NCBI GenBank assembly: GCA_951799425.1 | Contig: OX637392.1 | Location: forward strand, 37,669,593 to 37,733,592 | Reading direction: 5' to 3' | From: Ilex aquifolium | Lineage: Eukaryota > Streptophyta > Magnoliopsida > Aquifoliales > Aquifoliaceae | Length of the DNA: 64,000 nucleotides | Shown here: one piece after another, positions 1-10,541 of the stretch | Layout of the letters: every line of letters begins with the position of its first letter | Position numbering within the stretch: the first letter of the stretch is position 1 | The notes under the pieces: generated by a model | What the model saw: only the letters and a program-made list of their open reading frames with translations | Databases searched by the model: none | Told to the model about the DNA's origin: nothing | Position numbers and translations under genes: made by a program

Positions 1-1024
1 AGTGGACCAAGACGGTCCTTCACAGGCACTCTTTCGACCTTTTTCCTCTTATTTTCAGTCTCCCTCCTGTCTTCGCGAGTTTCCTTCCTCTTCTCTCCTC
101 CTCGGGAGGACTCACCTCGGCGGGCCTTGGTGATGTCCTCGGCATTCATGTACTTTTGTACCCTGGATAGCAGCTCGGGCATGCTAGAGGGTGGTTTCTT
201 GAGGACTGAGAACATGAAGCTGGAGGTGCGGAGGCCGGCAATAAAGGCGGCTAGGGCTACCTTGTGGTGAGTAGATCCCTTCAGGGTAGTTGGGAAGGCT
301 CTGCACATAATCTCCTCAGGCACGTTGTGGAGTTGCATGAGGGACTTGTACGTGTCGAGATGGTCGAGGGGGTCTTTGGTACCATCGAAAATCTCGATGT
401 TGGGCATCTTGAATTTTGAAGGCAGAGGGTAATTCACTATATCAACAGTAAAAGGAGTATCAATGCGTCTTACCAGGTAGTCCACGATTTCAGGCGCCTG
501 GGCCTTGATGGCGTTGAGTGCGTCGCCAAGTTGGTTTTGCACCTCCTTAATCTTTGTATCCCAATGGTTGGGGATCTCCTCAACCGGATGATGGTTCTGT
601 CTTTGATGGTCACCGTATTGACTTTCACCGTCCTCATCCTCCTGCGTAGGTACGTGTGAGAGAGGGGGGACACGAGAGCTGCCTGCGCATTGTGGAGGGA
701 CTGCTGGGCGAGGGGCGCCCTGTGGCCTTGGGGCGTTCTGGCGAAGGACCCCCTGGTGAGGGGCTGCCAACCCCTCTACTGTTGGAGGGAAAGGTGCTCC
801 TCCTGCGGGGTGAGGGGCGACGCCCCCTTGGGTGAGCATCAATTGGATAATCTGCTGGTTCTGTTCCACCAGCAGTTGCATGGTCTGCAAGAGTTGTTGC
901 TGTCCGACGACGGGAGTCGCCGTGGCAGAAGGTCTCGAAGGTGCGGGGGGAGGCGGAACCTCCTCCTAGTGGCCGGGTTGTTGTCCCCGGGTTGCTGAGA
1001 CTTTGATCTAGTGGTGATTGCCAT
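1..1024 (-). pseudogene. Tat-lineage Ty3/gypsy gag, partial, with internal deletion
   Basis: This is the N-terminal and core part of a retrotransposon capsid protein, running off the left window edge. On the minus strand it opens with an ATG at 1024 followed by MAITTRSKSQ, a typical gag start. After a frameshift in a proline-rich stretch (about 650-950) comes the conserved core, with PNIEIFDGTKDPLDHLDTYK at about 340-400 and AFPTTLKG at about 280-300. In relatives, about 60 residues containing the W..LPP.SI.SF..L motif separate AFPTTLKG from the segment that here reads LAAFIAGLR. They are absent, which looks like an internal deletion. The C-terminal MNAEDI and basic tail are present. Assignment to the Tat/Ogre group is by motif and by the adjacent primer site. 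Frameshift plus deletion make it non-functional. Confidence 0.8.
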
Positions 1025-1067
1025 GGATTCAACGAGTGAAGAGGTTGAGTAATAGAAACTTAGTCGT

Positions 1068-1085
1068 TTCCCACAGACGGCGCCA
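1068..1085 (-). other. Primer binding site of Tat-type element
   Basis: The minus strand reads TGGCGCCGTCTGTGGGAA. It lies 3 bases inside the LTR edge at 1089 and about 45 bases before the gag ATG. TGGCGCC-type sites are standard in plant Athila/Tat elements. A relative, TGGCGTCGTATGTGGGAA, occurs at 58181. Confidence 0.8.
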
Positions 1086-1326
1086 AACTGATGATGCACA
1101 AAATCGTCTTTGGTAAGATCAACAGTCAAGTATGAACAATGATGCAATTAACGAGTAATTAATGAGCAATCAACGGCAATCAATGAATCAAAACCATAAA
1201 CAGAGAATTAACACAGGGATTTATAGTGGTTCGGTCTCGGATGACCTATGTCCACTTTCGGGAACGGCAGCGGTGGTCTGGTGTTCTTTATTGATGAATA
1301 ATGGTACTCCGGAGAGTTATAGTGTA

Positions 1327-1450
1327 TTGAGGGAGAGAGAGACTTGGTGTAGAGAGGCAAAGCTCTTGGTGGAGAGAGGGAGAGAGAGACTTGGTGTAGA
1401 GAGGCAAATCTCTCGGTGGAGAGAGGGAGAGAGACTTGGTGTAGAGGTCT
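1327..1450. repeat. GA-rich tandem repeat, about 52-bp unit
   Basis: Units of the form GAGAGACTTGGTGTAGAGAGGCAA recur two to three times within the LTR, between the TATA box and the inner edge. Confidence 0.7.
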
Positions 1451-1663
1451 CAAGGAGGTGTGGTGTGTGTAGATTACAAGATGCCTCTCCAAGTGGAGAG
1501 AGCTTACATTATATAGGTTCACTAAGGCGGTGAGTTGAGGCAGTCACCACTATTTTGGTAAGTGTAGTTATGGTAGGATTCTACCACTTTGGTAGGTACA
1601 GTTATGGTAGAACTAGATCTCCGGTGCGTATCCCGATATTTTCTCCCTCGTGCCCTTATTCCG

Positions 1664-1809
1664 TCGGAGGTGGTCCTGAGATGGACTAAGCTTGAATCGG
1701 AGGAGGTCCTGAGATGGACTAAGCTTGAATTGGAGGAGGTCCTGAGATGGACTAAGCTTGAATCCGAGGAGGTTCTGATATGGACTAAGCTTGAATCGGA
1801 GGAGGCCTT
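1664..1809. repeat. 33-bp tandem repeat, about 4 copies
   Basis: The unit contains GGTCCTGAGATGGACTAAGC followed by TTGAATCGGAGGA. Spacing is a constant 33 bp, so both strands stay open and create spurious repetitive ORFs. It lies inside the LTR, upstream of its TATA box. Confidence 0.85.
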
Positions 1810-1859
1810 CATGGAGTGAGGAGACCAAGGCAGGAAGGAGGAGGAGGCCAGGACTGGGC

Positions 1860-1970
1860 AGGCGCCCCCATGGGCGGCGCCCACTTGGGCGTGGCCAGCC
1901 TCCTAGGCGCCCCCTTGGGCGTGGCCAACCTCTAGGTGGTGCCCCCTTGGGCGTGGCCAAGGTGCCTCTC
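1860..1970. repeat. GC-rich tandem repeat in LTR
   Basis: Three to four imperfect copies of CCCCCTTGGGCGTGGCCA spaced about 37 bp apart, in the outer part of the 1089-2134 LTR. Confidence 0.7.
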
Positions 1971-2134
1971 TCATGGGTGGTCACCCCTTGGTCCATGGGC
2001 TTGGATTTTGTGCTCCGTATCCATTTGCAGCCGTACTTTTGGTTTCCGGGATTTTCTTTGGGCTTTCTTGGTCTGCTTAAATTGGGCTCGGCCCAGTCAA
2101 TTTCGGACTCGTCACCCACCATTTTTAATCACCA

Positions 2135-2585
2135 AAAAAAAGGGGTGAAAGTGGACGGACGGAGGACTAGTGCAACAATTTTTTGAAATTACCATTTTAA
2201 CCATTTAAAGTGACAAATTTTAGAGTGTGGCCCACCTTTTTCTTGTCATTTTCTATGTACAAGTGGACCACATTTGTGGGGTCCAGAAAAGTTACAGTAA
2301 ATATCTTCCATAGAATAGGGTAAATATGATAATTTTTTATTCATTTATCTTCTCATACCATATAAAATAATACAAAATTTATTCCTCCTATTTTTTCATA
2401 CTTCATACCAAATAGAAAGAAGAAAGAATAACTTTCCTTCCTTTAATGATGAAAAATTTATTCCTTATAATTTTCATCCCTTATTTTTTTCATCATTCCT
2501 ATCAAATAAACCATAAATTAAATGTTTAATTCCATTCAATTTTTATTATAAATAGACAAAAAATTTTAGAATAAATATTATATTT
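2135..2585. other. A+T-rich spacer without genes
   Basis: This A+T-rich DNA has no credible reading frame. Pieces such as ATCAAATAAACCATAAA near 2508 resemble MITE ends, but I could not define an element. Confidence 0.6.
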
Positions 2586-2716
2586 TATTAAATCACGCTT
2601 ACCAATGGGCCTTTGGTCCAATGATACTATTTATCTTGTAAATGTTTTGTCTTCTTAAGATCAAGGGTTCAAATTTCCCTTCCTCTTAAAAAAATAAAAA
2701 AATATTAAATCACGCT
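2586..2716 (+). mobile_element. Short tRNA-derived SINE with target duplications
   Basis: The element is 2600-2702, flanked by identical 14-bp duplications TATTAAATCACGCT at 2586-2599 and 2703-2716. It contains an A-box-like TTGGTCCAATGATA (about 2613) and a B-box-like GGGTTCAAATTTCCC (about 2664), the two halves of an internal RNA polymerase III promoter. It ends in an A-rich tail (about 2687-2702). At 103 bp it is short for a plant SINE. It encodes nothing and would depend on LINE machinery. Confidence 0.75.
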
Positions 2717-2836
2717 CAGGACATGACATCGGCTAAGTAACCTGTGCTTGGTGAACCTAGTCTTAGACCTGGTAAGGATTGCCCCTGATCCTTATATTTG
2801 CAAAGGAAAATGATGTGCATAATAAATTTTTTTACT
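2717..2836. other. Short spacer before solo LTR
   Basis: Nothing recognisable. It ends in TTACT (2832-2836), the left copy of the solo-LTR target duplication. Confidence 0.6.
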
Positions 2837-3521
2837 TGATGATATCTAAAATAAATCCTAAACACGAGTTCAGAAAATAAGCTCAGTTCAGGAGGTCGGG
2901 AAAGATAGTCAGAGCTCGACCAGCCCTAGCAGGAGCTTACCCCAAGCGAAGCAACGTAGGAAGCGGTGAGAAGACAACAAGATGATAGCCCACACCTCCG
3001 AAGTAATAGCCAAGCTAGAGTTAAGGCATAAAACTCTTAGCCAACCAAGATCCTCTCCGAAGGCTAAGGAGGATCCCAAGATAGAAGGCAAAGTTCTCGG
3101 GGTACAAGGCCAGCCATATAGGAAGCCCCGGGATTGGGGAGAGAAAGGGGGAAAGATCCCTTCATTATAGGAAGTAAAATCGGATTAGAGGCAAGCATGA
3201 GGCTATAAAAGCAGGGCAGGCCTCCATGGAGAGGGGGATATAGGCGATAAAGCCACGAAGAACCCTAATTCCCTACTCACTACGCTGTAACAAACTCAAC
3301 ACAATCAATAAGAAGATAGGAGCTAGAGACTCCATTGCAGAGTGGACTAGCTGAGCTCTCAGGCCGGTGAACCACTGTAACTCCTTTGTGTGATCTCCCT
3401 TTCCTCCATTCCCTAATAAATCAACCAGCATTGTTTGGCACGAGCCTTGTAGCTCAGACACCACATTTAATTTCACGCATATCCATACCCTTAGATCATT
3501 TTCGGTAGATATACACCATCA
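2837..3521 (+). mobile_element. Solo LTR, Tat-type family, TSD TTACT
   Basis: It begins TGATGATATC and ends TACACCATCA, with perfect 5-bp target duplications TTACT at 2832-2836 and 3522-3526. A TATAAAA box lies near 3205. It aligns along its length with the reverse complement of 59404-60063, including both ends (TGATGATACC... and ...TACACCATCA), so both belong to one family. No internal sequence adjoins it, so it is a solo LTR left by LTR-LTR recombination. Confidence 0.92.
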
Positions 3522-4040
3522 TTACTAAATCTCCCATCTCAAATGATGTAGCACAATTTGTGTCCACATCATTTAGGATAGAGATTTGGCAAGTATAGCA
3601 TTATCCCTCTGCAAATATATTTTTTAAATGTTCTACTCCTAACCATTTTTGTCGGGATGTGTAGGACTTCTCACATGGGCTAGGCCGATGGTTGTAATTT
3701 TTCTCATATTATAAAGCTCCAACCCCTACGTTTCCCCACCTCCAAGAAACAAAAAGAAATGGAAGTGAAAAATATATTCGGATTCAATTTCCATACTACA
3801 TATAATTGATAAATTTATTTAATGGTAAAAGTAGAATTTCTAAAAAACAAGCATCAAGTTTAAATCACGTCATACATTAGATGTAAAGGTGCAACTAGTG
3901 GACACTAATTTTATATCATACCAAAGGAGGATGACTAAACAATTTCAATTACACCTATTATAGATAGTCCGTGAAATAAAAATATTTAAGACTAAGACTC
4001 ATTTCTTTCTCAATTAAACACATCATCCATAGGTCCTTAT
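3522..4040. other. Spacer with small foldback element
   Basis: The right TSD is followed by an imperfect inverted repeat, 3527-3549 pairing with 3566-3587 (AAATCTC...AAATGATGT against ACATCATTT...GAGATTT). This is probably a tiny MITE remnant. Nothing else is seen to 4040. Confidence 0.5.
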
Positions 4041-5046
4041 TGATGGGACATTTCTGAGAAGGAACAGGGATTCGACGCGTGTCCTCGGCACTGAGGACTC
4101 TCAAGCAATCTGAAGATGACACATGTCCTCGGCACCGGACGTCTTCAGCCTTCTTATGTTGACACGTGTCCTCGGCACTGAGGACGCCTTCGGTCTTCTA
4201 GTGGTGACACGTGTTCTCGGCACTTGGGACATCTTTAGCTTACGGTGGTGACACGTGTCCTCGGCACCTGGTTCATACGTGTTCCCCTGAGTCTTTCGAT
4301 CCCGAGAACTTTCTCCGACACGTCACCTCGGCACCAGAATGAATTATTGACGGTTGCAGCCCATCAATCTTAGAGTTTGATGGTGAATCATTTGCTTGCC
4401 TTCCCAATGAAATCAGAATGACAGAATGAACAAAACTAGCAACCAAGGAGAGTTAGACACATGGCATGAAGTACAAGATAAGGGGTAAAAAGACAAGAAT
4501 ACCCCTTCTGACATGCAGTCATCCCATAGAAGCATTAATAATCCCTCAGAAGGATGGGACATCCATGATGGCTTGGGAAACCGATAGGAAGGAGCATTAA
4601 ATGCTCCGGGGCCAAGGCATTTAATGCATGTGCATAGAAGAAAGAGCATTAAATGCCCGGGAGCCCGAGCAATTAATAACGGTGCCTCCCCCACGCAAAA
4701 TAGGAGGTGCCCTGCCCAATGACTAAGCACAGCCTACTGCCTCCCAAATGGACCAATGAGAAGCCTCTTCTTGACAGGACCCATCTGACAACAATGATGA
4801 CTTTCATGGAAGGTATAAATAGCACTCACGAATGTGAAGCAAATGTACGCAAACTCACTTCCCAAAACATACATAGTGCTTTTCCTTCCCATCTATCACA
4901 TAAACTGACTTGATCGTCGGAGGGGATACGTCGGAAAACACTTCGGCGCCCTTCTAACCTTCCTTTTGAGTGTAAAGAACTGCCTTCGACTCGCCGGAAT
5001 CAATCGGATAGCTTTGAATCAATTCATCACCACTCCTTAGGCCATT
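4041..5046 (+). mobile_element. Tat-type LTR, probably truncated
   Basis: It begins TGATGGGACATT, resembling the LTR start at 52466 (TGACGGGACATT). It has a TATAAATA box at about 4814 and a 3' section reading TTGATCGTCGGAGGGGATA, the GTCGGAGGG-type motif typical of U5 in Tat LTRs. No primer site follows and no matching target duplication was found, so the right edge is approximate and the LTR may be truncated where the RLG-2 remnant begins. Confidence 0.6.
4075..4335 (+). repeat. G-box-bearing repeats in LTR promoter region
   Basis: About six copies of ACACGTGTCCTCGGCAC with small changes recur at roughly 40-60 bp spacing, all upstream of the TATA box. The CACGTG core is the plant G-box bound by bHLH and bZIP factors, so this could be the enhancer of the LTR. 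Function is inferred from motif only. Confidence 0.7.
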
Positions 5047-5122
5047 ATTGGCCTTCTTTTGCCATGGGATCGTCGACTTTAGAGGTAAATACGAGTTTAC
5101 CAAGGGAGAGAGCTGTCATTTT

Positions 5123-5272
5123 ATTTGGGTCATGATAACATGCAGTATATATTCCACACACTCACACGGACCTCTAACACCCCACCTAAACAGACCAATC
5201 CCTATGTCCACTGTCACACTAGACTCAACTCGACCACAGAACTACAAACTCTAGCTCTGATATCAACTAATT
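5123..5272 (-). mobile_element. Fragment of RLG-2 5' internal leader with decayed primer site
   Basis: This stretch matches the RLG-2 leader, which is itself split between 12466-12552 and 24114-24184. It includes the sequence equivalent to the RLG-1 insertion target (CTATG), here uninterrupted. The minus strand at 5249-5265 reads TGATATCAGAGCTAGAG, one change from the intact site at 24161-24177. It therefore represents internal sequence on the outer side of the left LTR, which a simple single element would not have. Confidence 0.85.
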
Positions 5273-7422
5273 TGTCACACCTCAGCCCGGTTTTCCAAGG
5301 ATGAGACGCGACTAAGTTTTTGATACACCTATTTACGTATATATAATCTGGATTAATAAAACATTAAATAATTCCACACGTGCAACAACACCATCCATCA
5401 CCTTAGTCATTAAGCATAATAGTAAAACCTGTCTCATAACCTGTACCATATATAATACTTGTACCAATTGTTTGTTTCCCATGTTATAGACATATACCAA
5501 AAACCCATACCCACATAGCATACATCTCAATGTATGCTTGTTGAGTCTATTACAATCATATACTATTAAACTTTCATAATAATCTCTCACAAATATAATT
5601 CACAACCCCACAATTAGTCATACCTACACTCAACCTGAGTGATATCACCCTAACATTATTCAAGACTCAATCGACTGGATAGTGGACTGGTCTGCATCTT
5701 CCTCTACAGTACCTGAAAAGGAGAAATTATAGGGGTGTGAGCTAAACCACGCCCTCAGTGAGTATACATGATGTATATGAAATGGAAATGATAGTAATAC
5801 ACTGAAATAGGTAGATACTACGTAGATACACATATCAAACAACAACATCATTCCAATTTCAAAGAATTCACAAGCCACATCACATACATACTACCCCTCA
5901 TCGGGTAATCGATCCCACATGGATCCGTGTTTCCCGAACCTCCCGGGAACACCACAGTGCTAGCACACCACTGCACGCCCAGTGATCAGGCATCGACGCC
6001 CCTGTCTCAAACAGTGCGCCACATTCTATAATACACAATACACAGTACAAAACATCATTTAATCTCATAAATATGTAACACATTTTCTTGGAGAATTGCT
6101 ATTAAATTCTATCATTTATTATCATCTTATAATAGCATTTCTAAAACATATAAAGATATACATCCACCTCAAATGTACAGATCTACGACCCTTCGGTCCT
6201 ATCGGTGGATCCCTTTGGTGTTACCGTATTTGTTCTAACACCGACTGTCTCACCCGTTCCACCTAACACATTTGTAATTACAATATCAATATGTTTATCA
6301 TATTTAATAGTTAATCATGCACTAATGCATGAAAAATGATGCACCCCAAAGTGCCCCGGTAACTCCGGTTATCGCACTATCTACTCACACACTAGCACTT
6401 TTGTTCTAGGGATCAAATTTTCTCCCCAAATCTCAACAATCACTCACATTAATCACAATTAGGATTAAGTAGGTCAAACACATTGACCGGGAGCCCATTT
6501 TTACACATTTCGACCCCGAATCCTAAAAACTGCACTTCCGGCATTCCATACATTTCGCACCAGATATTATATTCATTTGCATTCGAAATTCACATTACCA
6601 CATCAAGCATCATTTAAAAATGCAGCATGCAAAATTTCGAGTCATTTAGATTTAAATTCACACATGTGATAATAACATTTAGAAATCAGAGTTTCGGCAT
6701 TACCGACATCCATTCCCAATTTCTATCGTACGTTTCTTTTAAAACAATTATACCTAAACTCACACACTCACTAATTCATGCAAAACAGCCCCCTAATTGC
6801 ACCCTTAGACTCCCCATTTCACACCAATAAATTTTGGTTTCATCCTACCCCTCGAAAAACATACCGAACATCTCAAATGACAATTTTCCACATTTTCCTC
6901 ACATTCGGTTTAATACCCATTTGGAACCCTTACTTAGCAGCCCGTTAATTACGTTTCATACAATTAATGAAACTCAAAAAAACATGTTGTGAAATTAAAA
7001 TACAATAGCCCACTAATTTATATTTAATACACTTAATTTAAACTCACAAAAATATGTTTTGAAATTAAACTAAAACAGCCCATTAAAATTAACTAAAACA
7101 GTTCATGAATTAAATTAAAACAATCACTAATTTAAAACAAAACAGCCCACACATATACATATATACTAAACTTAATCATATATACCTTCCTCTTCTCTCT
7201 CTCGGTTGGAACTAAAACGCCCCCTCCAAACCTTGATTTCTCCTTTCCTCTCTTCCTCCTTGTTCTCGGCTCAAATGGACACACGCACATATATTTTTTT
7301 CCTTTCTCTTTTACTCTCCCTCACTCTCGGTTTCCAGCAGGCAAAAAAAAAAAAACACACAGACACACACTTTTCTACACCATTAATTACACACACACAC
7401 AAAAACACATTTTCTACACTTT

Positions 7423-7465
<43 letters not shown>

Positions 7466-7784
7466 CCACTTAGCAGCCTACATGACCCCCATTTTCCATA
7501 TGCTAACACATGTAAAGGTGACCCATATTAATGGGTTAATTACACTTTCCTCCCCCCAAGTTTTTAAGTGATTTCGAAATCGACCCACTAGTATTTTCAC
7601 ACATGAAATTCTTATAAATAGGTCTCACTAATACATCACTAACGGGGTCCACATACCCAATGTATGCTCACTCACATCATGGATATGAAAGATTTAATTT
7701 AATTAACCCTTTAATAATTTCACATAATTACAATTTAGCCCACAAAATTATGATAATATGCATGCAATGCATGATCGGGTCTCA
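5273..7784 (-). mobile_element. RLG-2 left (3') LTR, 2512 bp
   Basis: The plus strand runs TGTCACACC...GGGTCTCA and aligns end to end with 24185-26665. It is about 31 bp longer than the right LTR, largely because of an AC dinucleotide expansion at 7426-7464. Several short ORFs inside it recur in the other LTR, but they are too decayed and too poor in recognisable domains to call genes. Confidence 0.9.
7426..7464. repeat. (AC)n microsatellite
   Basis: About 19 AC units. The right LTR has only short broken AC runs at the same place (26250-26345), so the expansion followed insertion. Confidence 0.95.
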
Positions 7785-7800
7785 CAAATCTCCCCTACTA
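7785..7800 (-). other. RLG-2 polypurine tract
   Basis: The minus strand reads TAGTAGGGGAGATTTG immediately before the LTR start TGAGACC. The position and purine content fit the plus-strand primer of reverse transcription. Confidence 0.75.
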
Positions 7801-7821
7801 ATAAAAATTTCGTCCTCAAAA

Positions 7822-8487
7822 TTACTTACCTACATTAAACAAATTAGGATATTGAGCCCGCATACTTTCCTCAGTCTCCCAGGTAGCTGCCTCTACTGAA
7901 TGACTACGCCACAAAACCTTTACCAACGGTATCGTCTTCGTGCATAATACCTTCTCCTTTCTACCCAAAATCTGAACCGGCTGCTCTACATAAGTCAAAT
8001 CCTCGGCTAACTCCATCGGTTCTGAAGTCAACACATGTGATGGGTCAGGCAAGTATTTTCGTAACATAGAAACATGGAATACATCATGCAACTTGGACAA
8101 CTCCACTGGTAACTTCAACCGGTATGCAACAGCTCCTATTCGCTCTACAATACTGAACGAACCAATATGCCTAGTAGCCAACTTTCCTTTCCTGCCAAAG
8201 CGAATGACCAGTTTCCAAGGTGATACCCGTAGGAATACTCGATCACCCATCTCAAATTTCAAGTCACGACGTCGATTATCTGCGTAACTTTTCTGTTTGC
8301 TCTGTGCACTCCATAATCTCTCATGTATGACTTTAATCTGATCAGCAGTCATCTGTACAATCTCTGGACCCAATAACTTCCTCTCACCCACTTCACTCCA
8401 GCACACTGGGGGTCCTACACTTCCTCCCATACAAAGCTTCATATGGTGCCATTTCAATTGAACTCCGGTAACTGTTATTATAAGCAA
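7822..8487 (-). pseudogene. RLG-2 integrase C-terminus with chromodomain
   Basis: This is the last part of pol, which in chromoviruses recognises chromatin marks and guides integration. The 221-codon stretch contains the GPxxI-type module (KGKLATRHIGSFSIVERIGA, about residues 95-115), FHVSMLRKYLPDPSHV (about 138-153) and a chromodomain-like end with LVKVLWRSHSVEAATWE (about 185-205). It continues from the integrase core at 8513-8818 after a frameshift near 8490-8510. Confidence 0.88.
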
Positions 8488-8512
8488 ATTTAATCAAAGG
8501 CAAATAATCATC

Positions 8513-9271
8513 TCAATTACCTCTAAGGTCCATGAAACAAGCTCTCAGCATGTCCTCCAATGTCTGAATAATACGCTCTATCTGTCCATCTATTTGTGGG
8601 TGAAATCTTGTACTAAACTTCAAAATAGTGCTCAGCGCAATCTGTAAGCTAGGCCAAAACCTCGAAGTAAAGCGTGGATCTCTATCAGAGATAATAGATA
8701 CCGGTACACCATACAATCTCACAATCTCATCAATGTACAATCTAGCTAGCCGGTCAAGAGCATATGACATTTTAATGACTAGAAAATGAGCAGACTTCGT
8801 CAATCTATCAACTATCACCTAAATGGCTTCATGTTCTCTCTGCGTACGGGGTAAACTAGTCACAAAATCCATAGTGATATGCTCCCATTTCTATTCTGGA
8901 ATCGATAGAGGCTGTAATAACCCGGCTGGTCTCTGATACTCAGCCTTCACCTGCTGACATACCAAACATCGAACCACAAACTCAGCTATCTCTCACTTTA
9001 TCCCAGACCACCAATAATGCGCTCTCAGGTCACGATACAATTTTGTACTACCTGGATGCATAACATATGCTGAACTATCCGCTTCCTCCAGAATCTCTCT
9101 TTTTAACCCTGCATCATTAGATACACATAACCGAGAACCAAATAACAAAACATCAGCACTATCAATAATAAAATCAGTCTTCACCCTAGTCCTCACCTCT
9201 TTCTTCAATTTCTCAATCTGGAGATCAAATTGTTGTGCCTCTCTAATCCTATCCACTAGCACTGGTCTCAA
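8513..9271 (-). pseudogene. RLG-2 integrase zinc and catalytic domains, broken
   Basis: The zinc domain appears as HPGSTKLYRDLRAHYWWSGIK at about 9000-9065, with CLVCQQVK further on near 8950. The catalytic core shows [22 protein letters not shown] (second Asp) and FHPQIDGQIER (catalytic Glu), ending with LEDMLRACF. Stops and a frameshift separate the zinc domain from the core (8819-8992). The enzyme would insert the cDNA into the genome; this copy cannot. Confidence 0.88.
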
Positions 9272-9303
9272 AGTCAGTGTAGCAAGTAGAGCTGCAGTCT
9301 CTC

Positions 9304-9771
9304 CTACACTCTTAAAGATTTTAAATCCAAAAATAAACCTCTCCGAATCACTCGCAAACTAGCCAATCTATCTGACGATTTCTGACTCAAAGCATCTGCC
9401 ACAAGATTTGATTTTCTCGGCTGGTAATGAATAGTGCAATCATAATCTTTAATAAGCTCAATCCAGCGCCGCTGCCTCATGTTCAACTCTTTCTTGGTAA
9501 ATAGATATTTCAAACTCTGGTTATCTGTATAAATCTCACATATAACCCCATATAGAATATGTCTCCACAACCTCAGTGCATGTACAATAGCTGCAAGCTC
9601 CAGATCATGGGTAGGATAATTACACTCATGTAGTTTCAGTTTTCTGGAGGCATAAGCTACTACCCTACCATGCTGCATCAACACACAACCCAAACCTTGA
9701 TGTGAGACATCACTATAAACCACGAATCCATCACTACCTGACAGAATGGTCAATACTGGTGCAGTCGTCAA
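9304..9771 (-). pseudogene. RLG-2 RNase H
   Basis: This 155-codon stretch carries [15 protein letters not shown] at the N-terminus, [18 protein letters not shown] (catalytic Glu region) and [20 protein letters not shown] (catalytic Asp), then [20 protein letters not shown]. The first position reads SDVS where relatives have CDAS, possibly a weakened site. It is separated from RT by stops near 9780-9800. Confidence 0.88.
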
Positions 9772-10541
9772 TCTGGTCTTTAGCTTCTGGAAACTCTGCT
9801 AACATCTATCAGACCACTCAAACTTCACACCCTTCCGAGTCAATCGGGTCAGAGGCATAGCTATAATGGAGAAATTTTGTACAAACCTCCGATAGTAACC
9901 TGTCAGACCCAGAAAACTCTGAATCTCTGTCACTGTCCTCGGTCTCTCCTAGTTAACTACAGTATCAATCTTAGCTGGATCAACACATACACCATCACCA
10001 GAAACTACATGCCCTACAAACACAACCCTGTCCAACCAAAACTCACATTTATTGAATTTGGCAAATAATTGCCTATCTGTCAATGTTTGCAGTATCATCC
10101 TCAAATGCTACATATGTTCCTCTATACTACGGGAGTATATCAATATATCATCAATGAACACTATCACAAATGAATCAAGATATGGCTGGAATATTCAATT
10201 CATCAGATCCATAAATACAGCAGGAGCATTAGTCACACCAAATGGCATCACCAGAAACTCATAGTGTCCATACCTGGTCCGAAAAGCAGTCTTCGATATA
10301 TCACTACGACTGATGATCCTAACCGAAGATCAATCTTTGAAAACACCCGGGCACCCTGTAGTTGGTCCAACAAATCATCGATATGCGGCAATGGATACTT
10401 GTTCCGGATAGTCACCCTATTCAGCTATCTATAATCAATGCATAACCTCATAGTGTCATCCTTCTTCTTTACAAATAATATTGGTGCACCCCAAGGAGAT
10501 ACACTGGGCCGTATGAATCCTCGATCTAACAAATCCTGCAA
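9772..10541 (-). pseudogene. RLG-2 reverse transcriptase, frameshifted
   Basis: Recognisable pieces in order are [20 protein letters not shown] (about 10440-10510), [13 protein letters not shown] (about 10345-10385), a disrupted KIDLR region with a small deletion and frameshift (about 10290-10330), the active-site box FVIVFIDDILIYS (about 10135-10175) and FLGLTGYYRRF (about 9880-9920). Several stops interrupt it, including one at the W of an NWERP-like motif near 9950. Confidence 0.85.

Larger units (their letters stand above)
1089..2134 (-). mobile_element. 5' LTR of minus-strand Tat-type element
   Basis: The inner edge is fixed by the primer site at 1068-1085; on the minus strand the LTR ends ...GTGCATCATCA. 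The outer edge is proposed at 2134, where the minus strand starts TGGTGATTAAAAATGG. A TATATAA box on the minus strand at 1508-1515 supports the orientation. The outer edge is less certain because the 3' LTR and the matching target duplication lie outside the window. Three tandem repeat blocks fill much of it. Confidence 0.65.

Noticed and set aside
1162..2186. Several overlapping ORFs with repeats on both strands
   Set aside because: They fall in tandem repeats of the 1089-2134 LTR, whose units of 33 bp and similar lengths hold frames open.
4413..4730. 105-codon minus-strand ORF
   Set aside because: It is antisense to a Tat-type LTR and shows no motif.
5333..7424. Short ORFs such as 5333-5590 that recur in both RLG-2 LTRs
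   Set aside because: They lie in LTR sequence with no domain and differ in length between the two copies.
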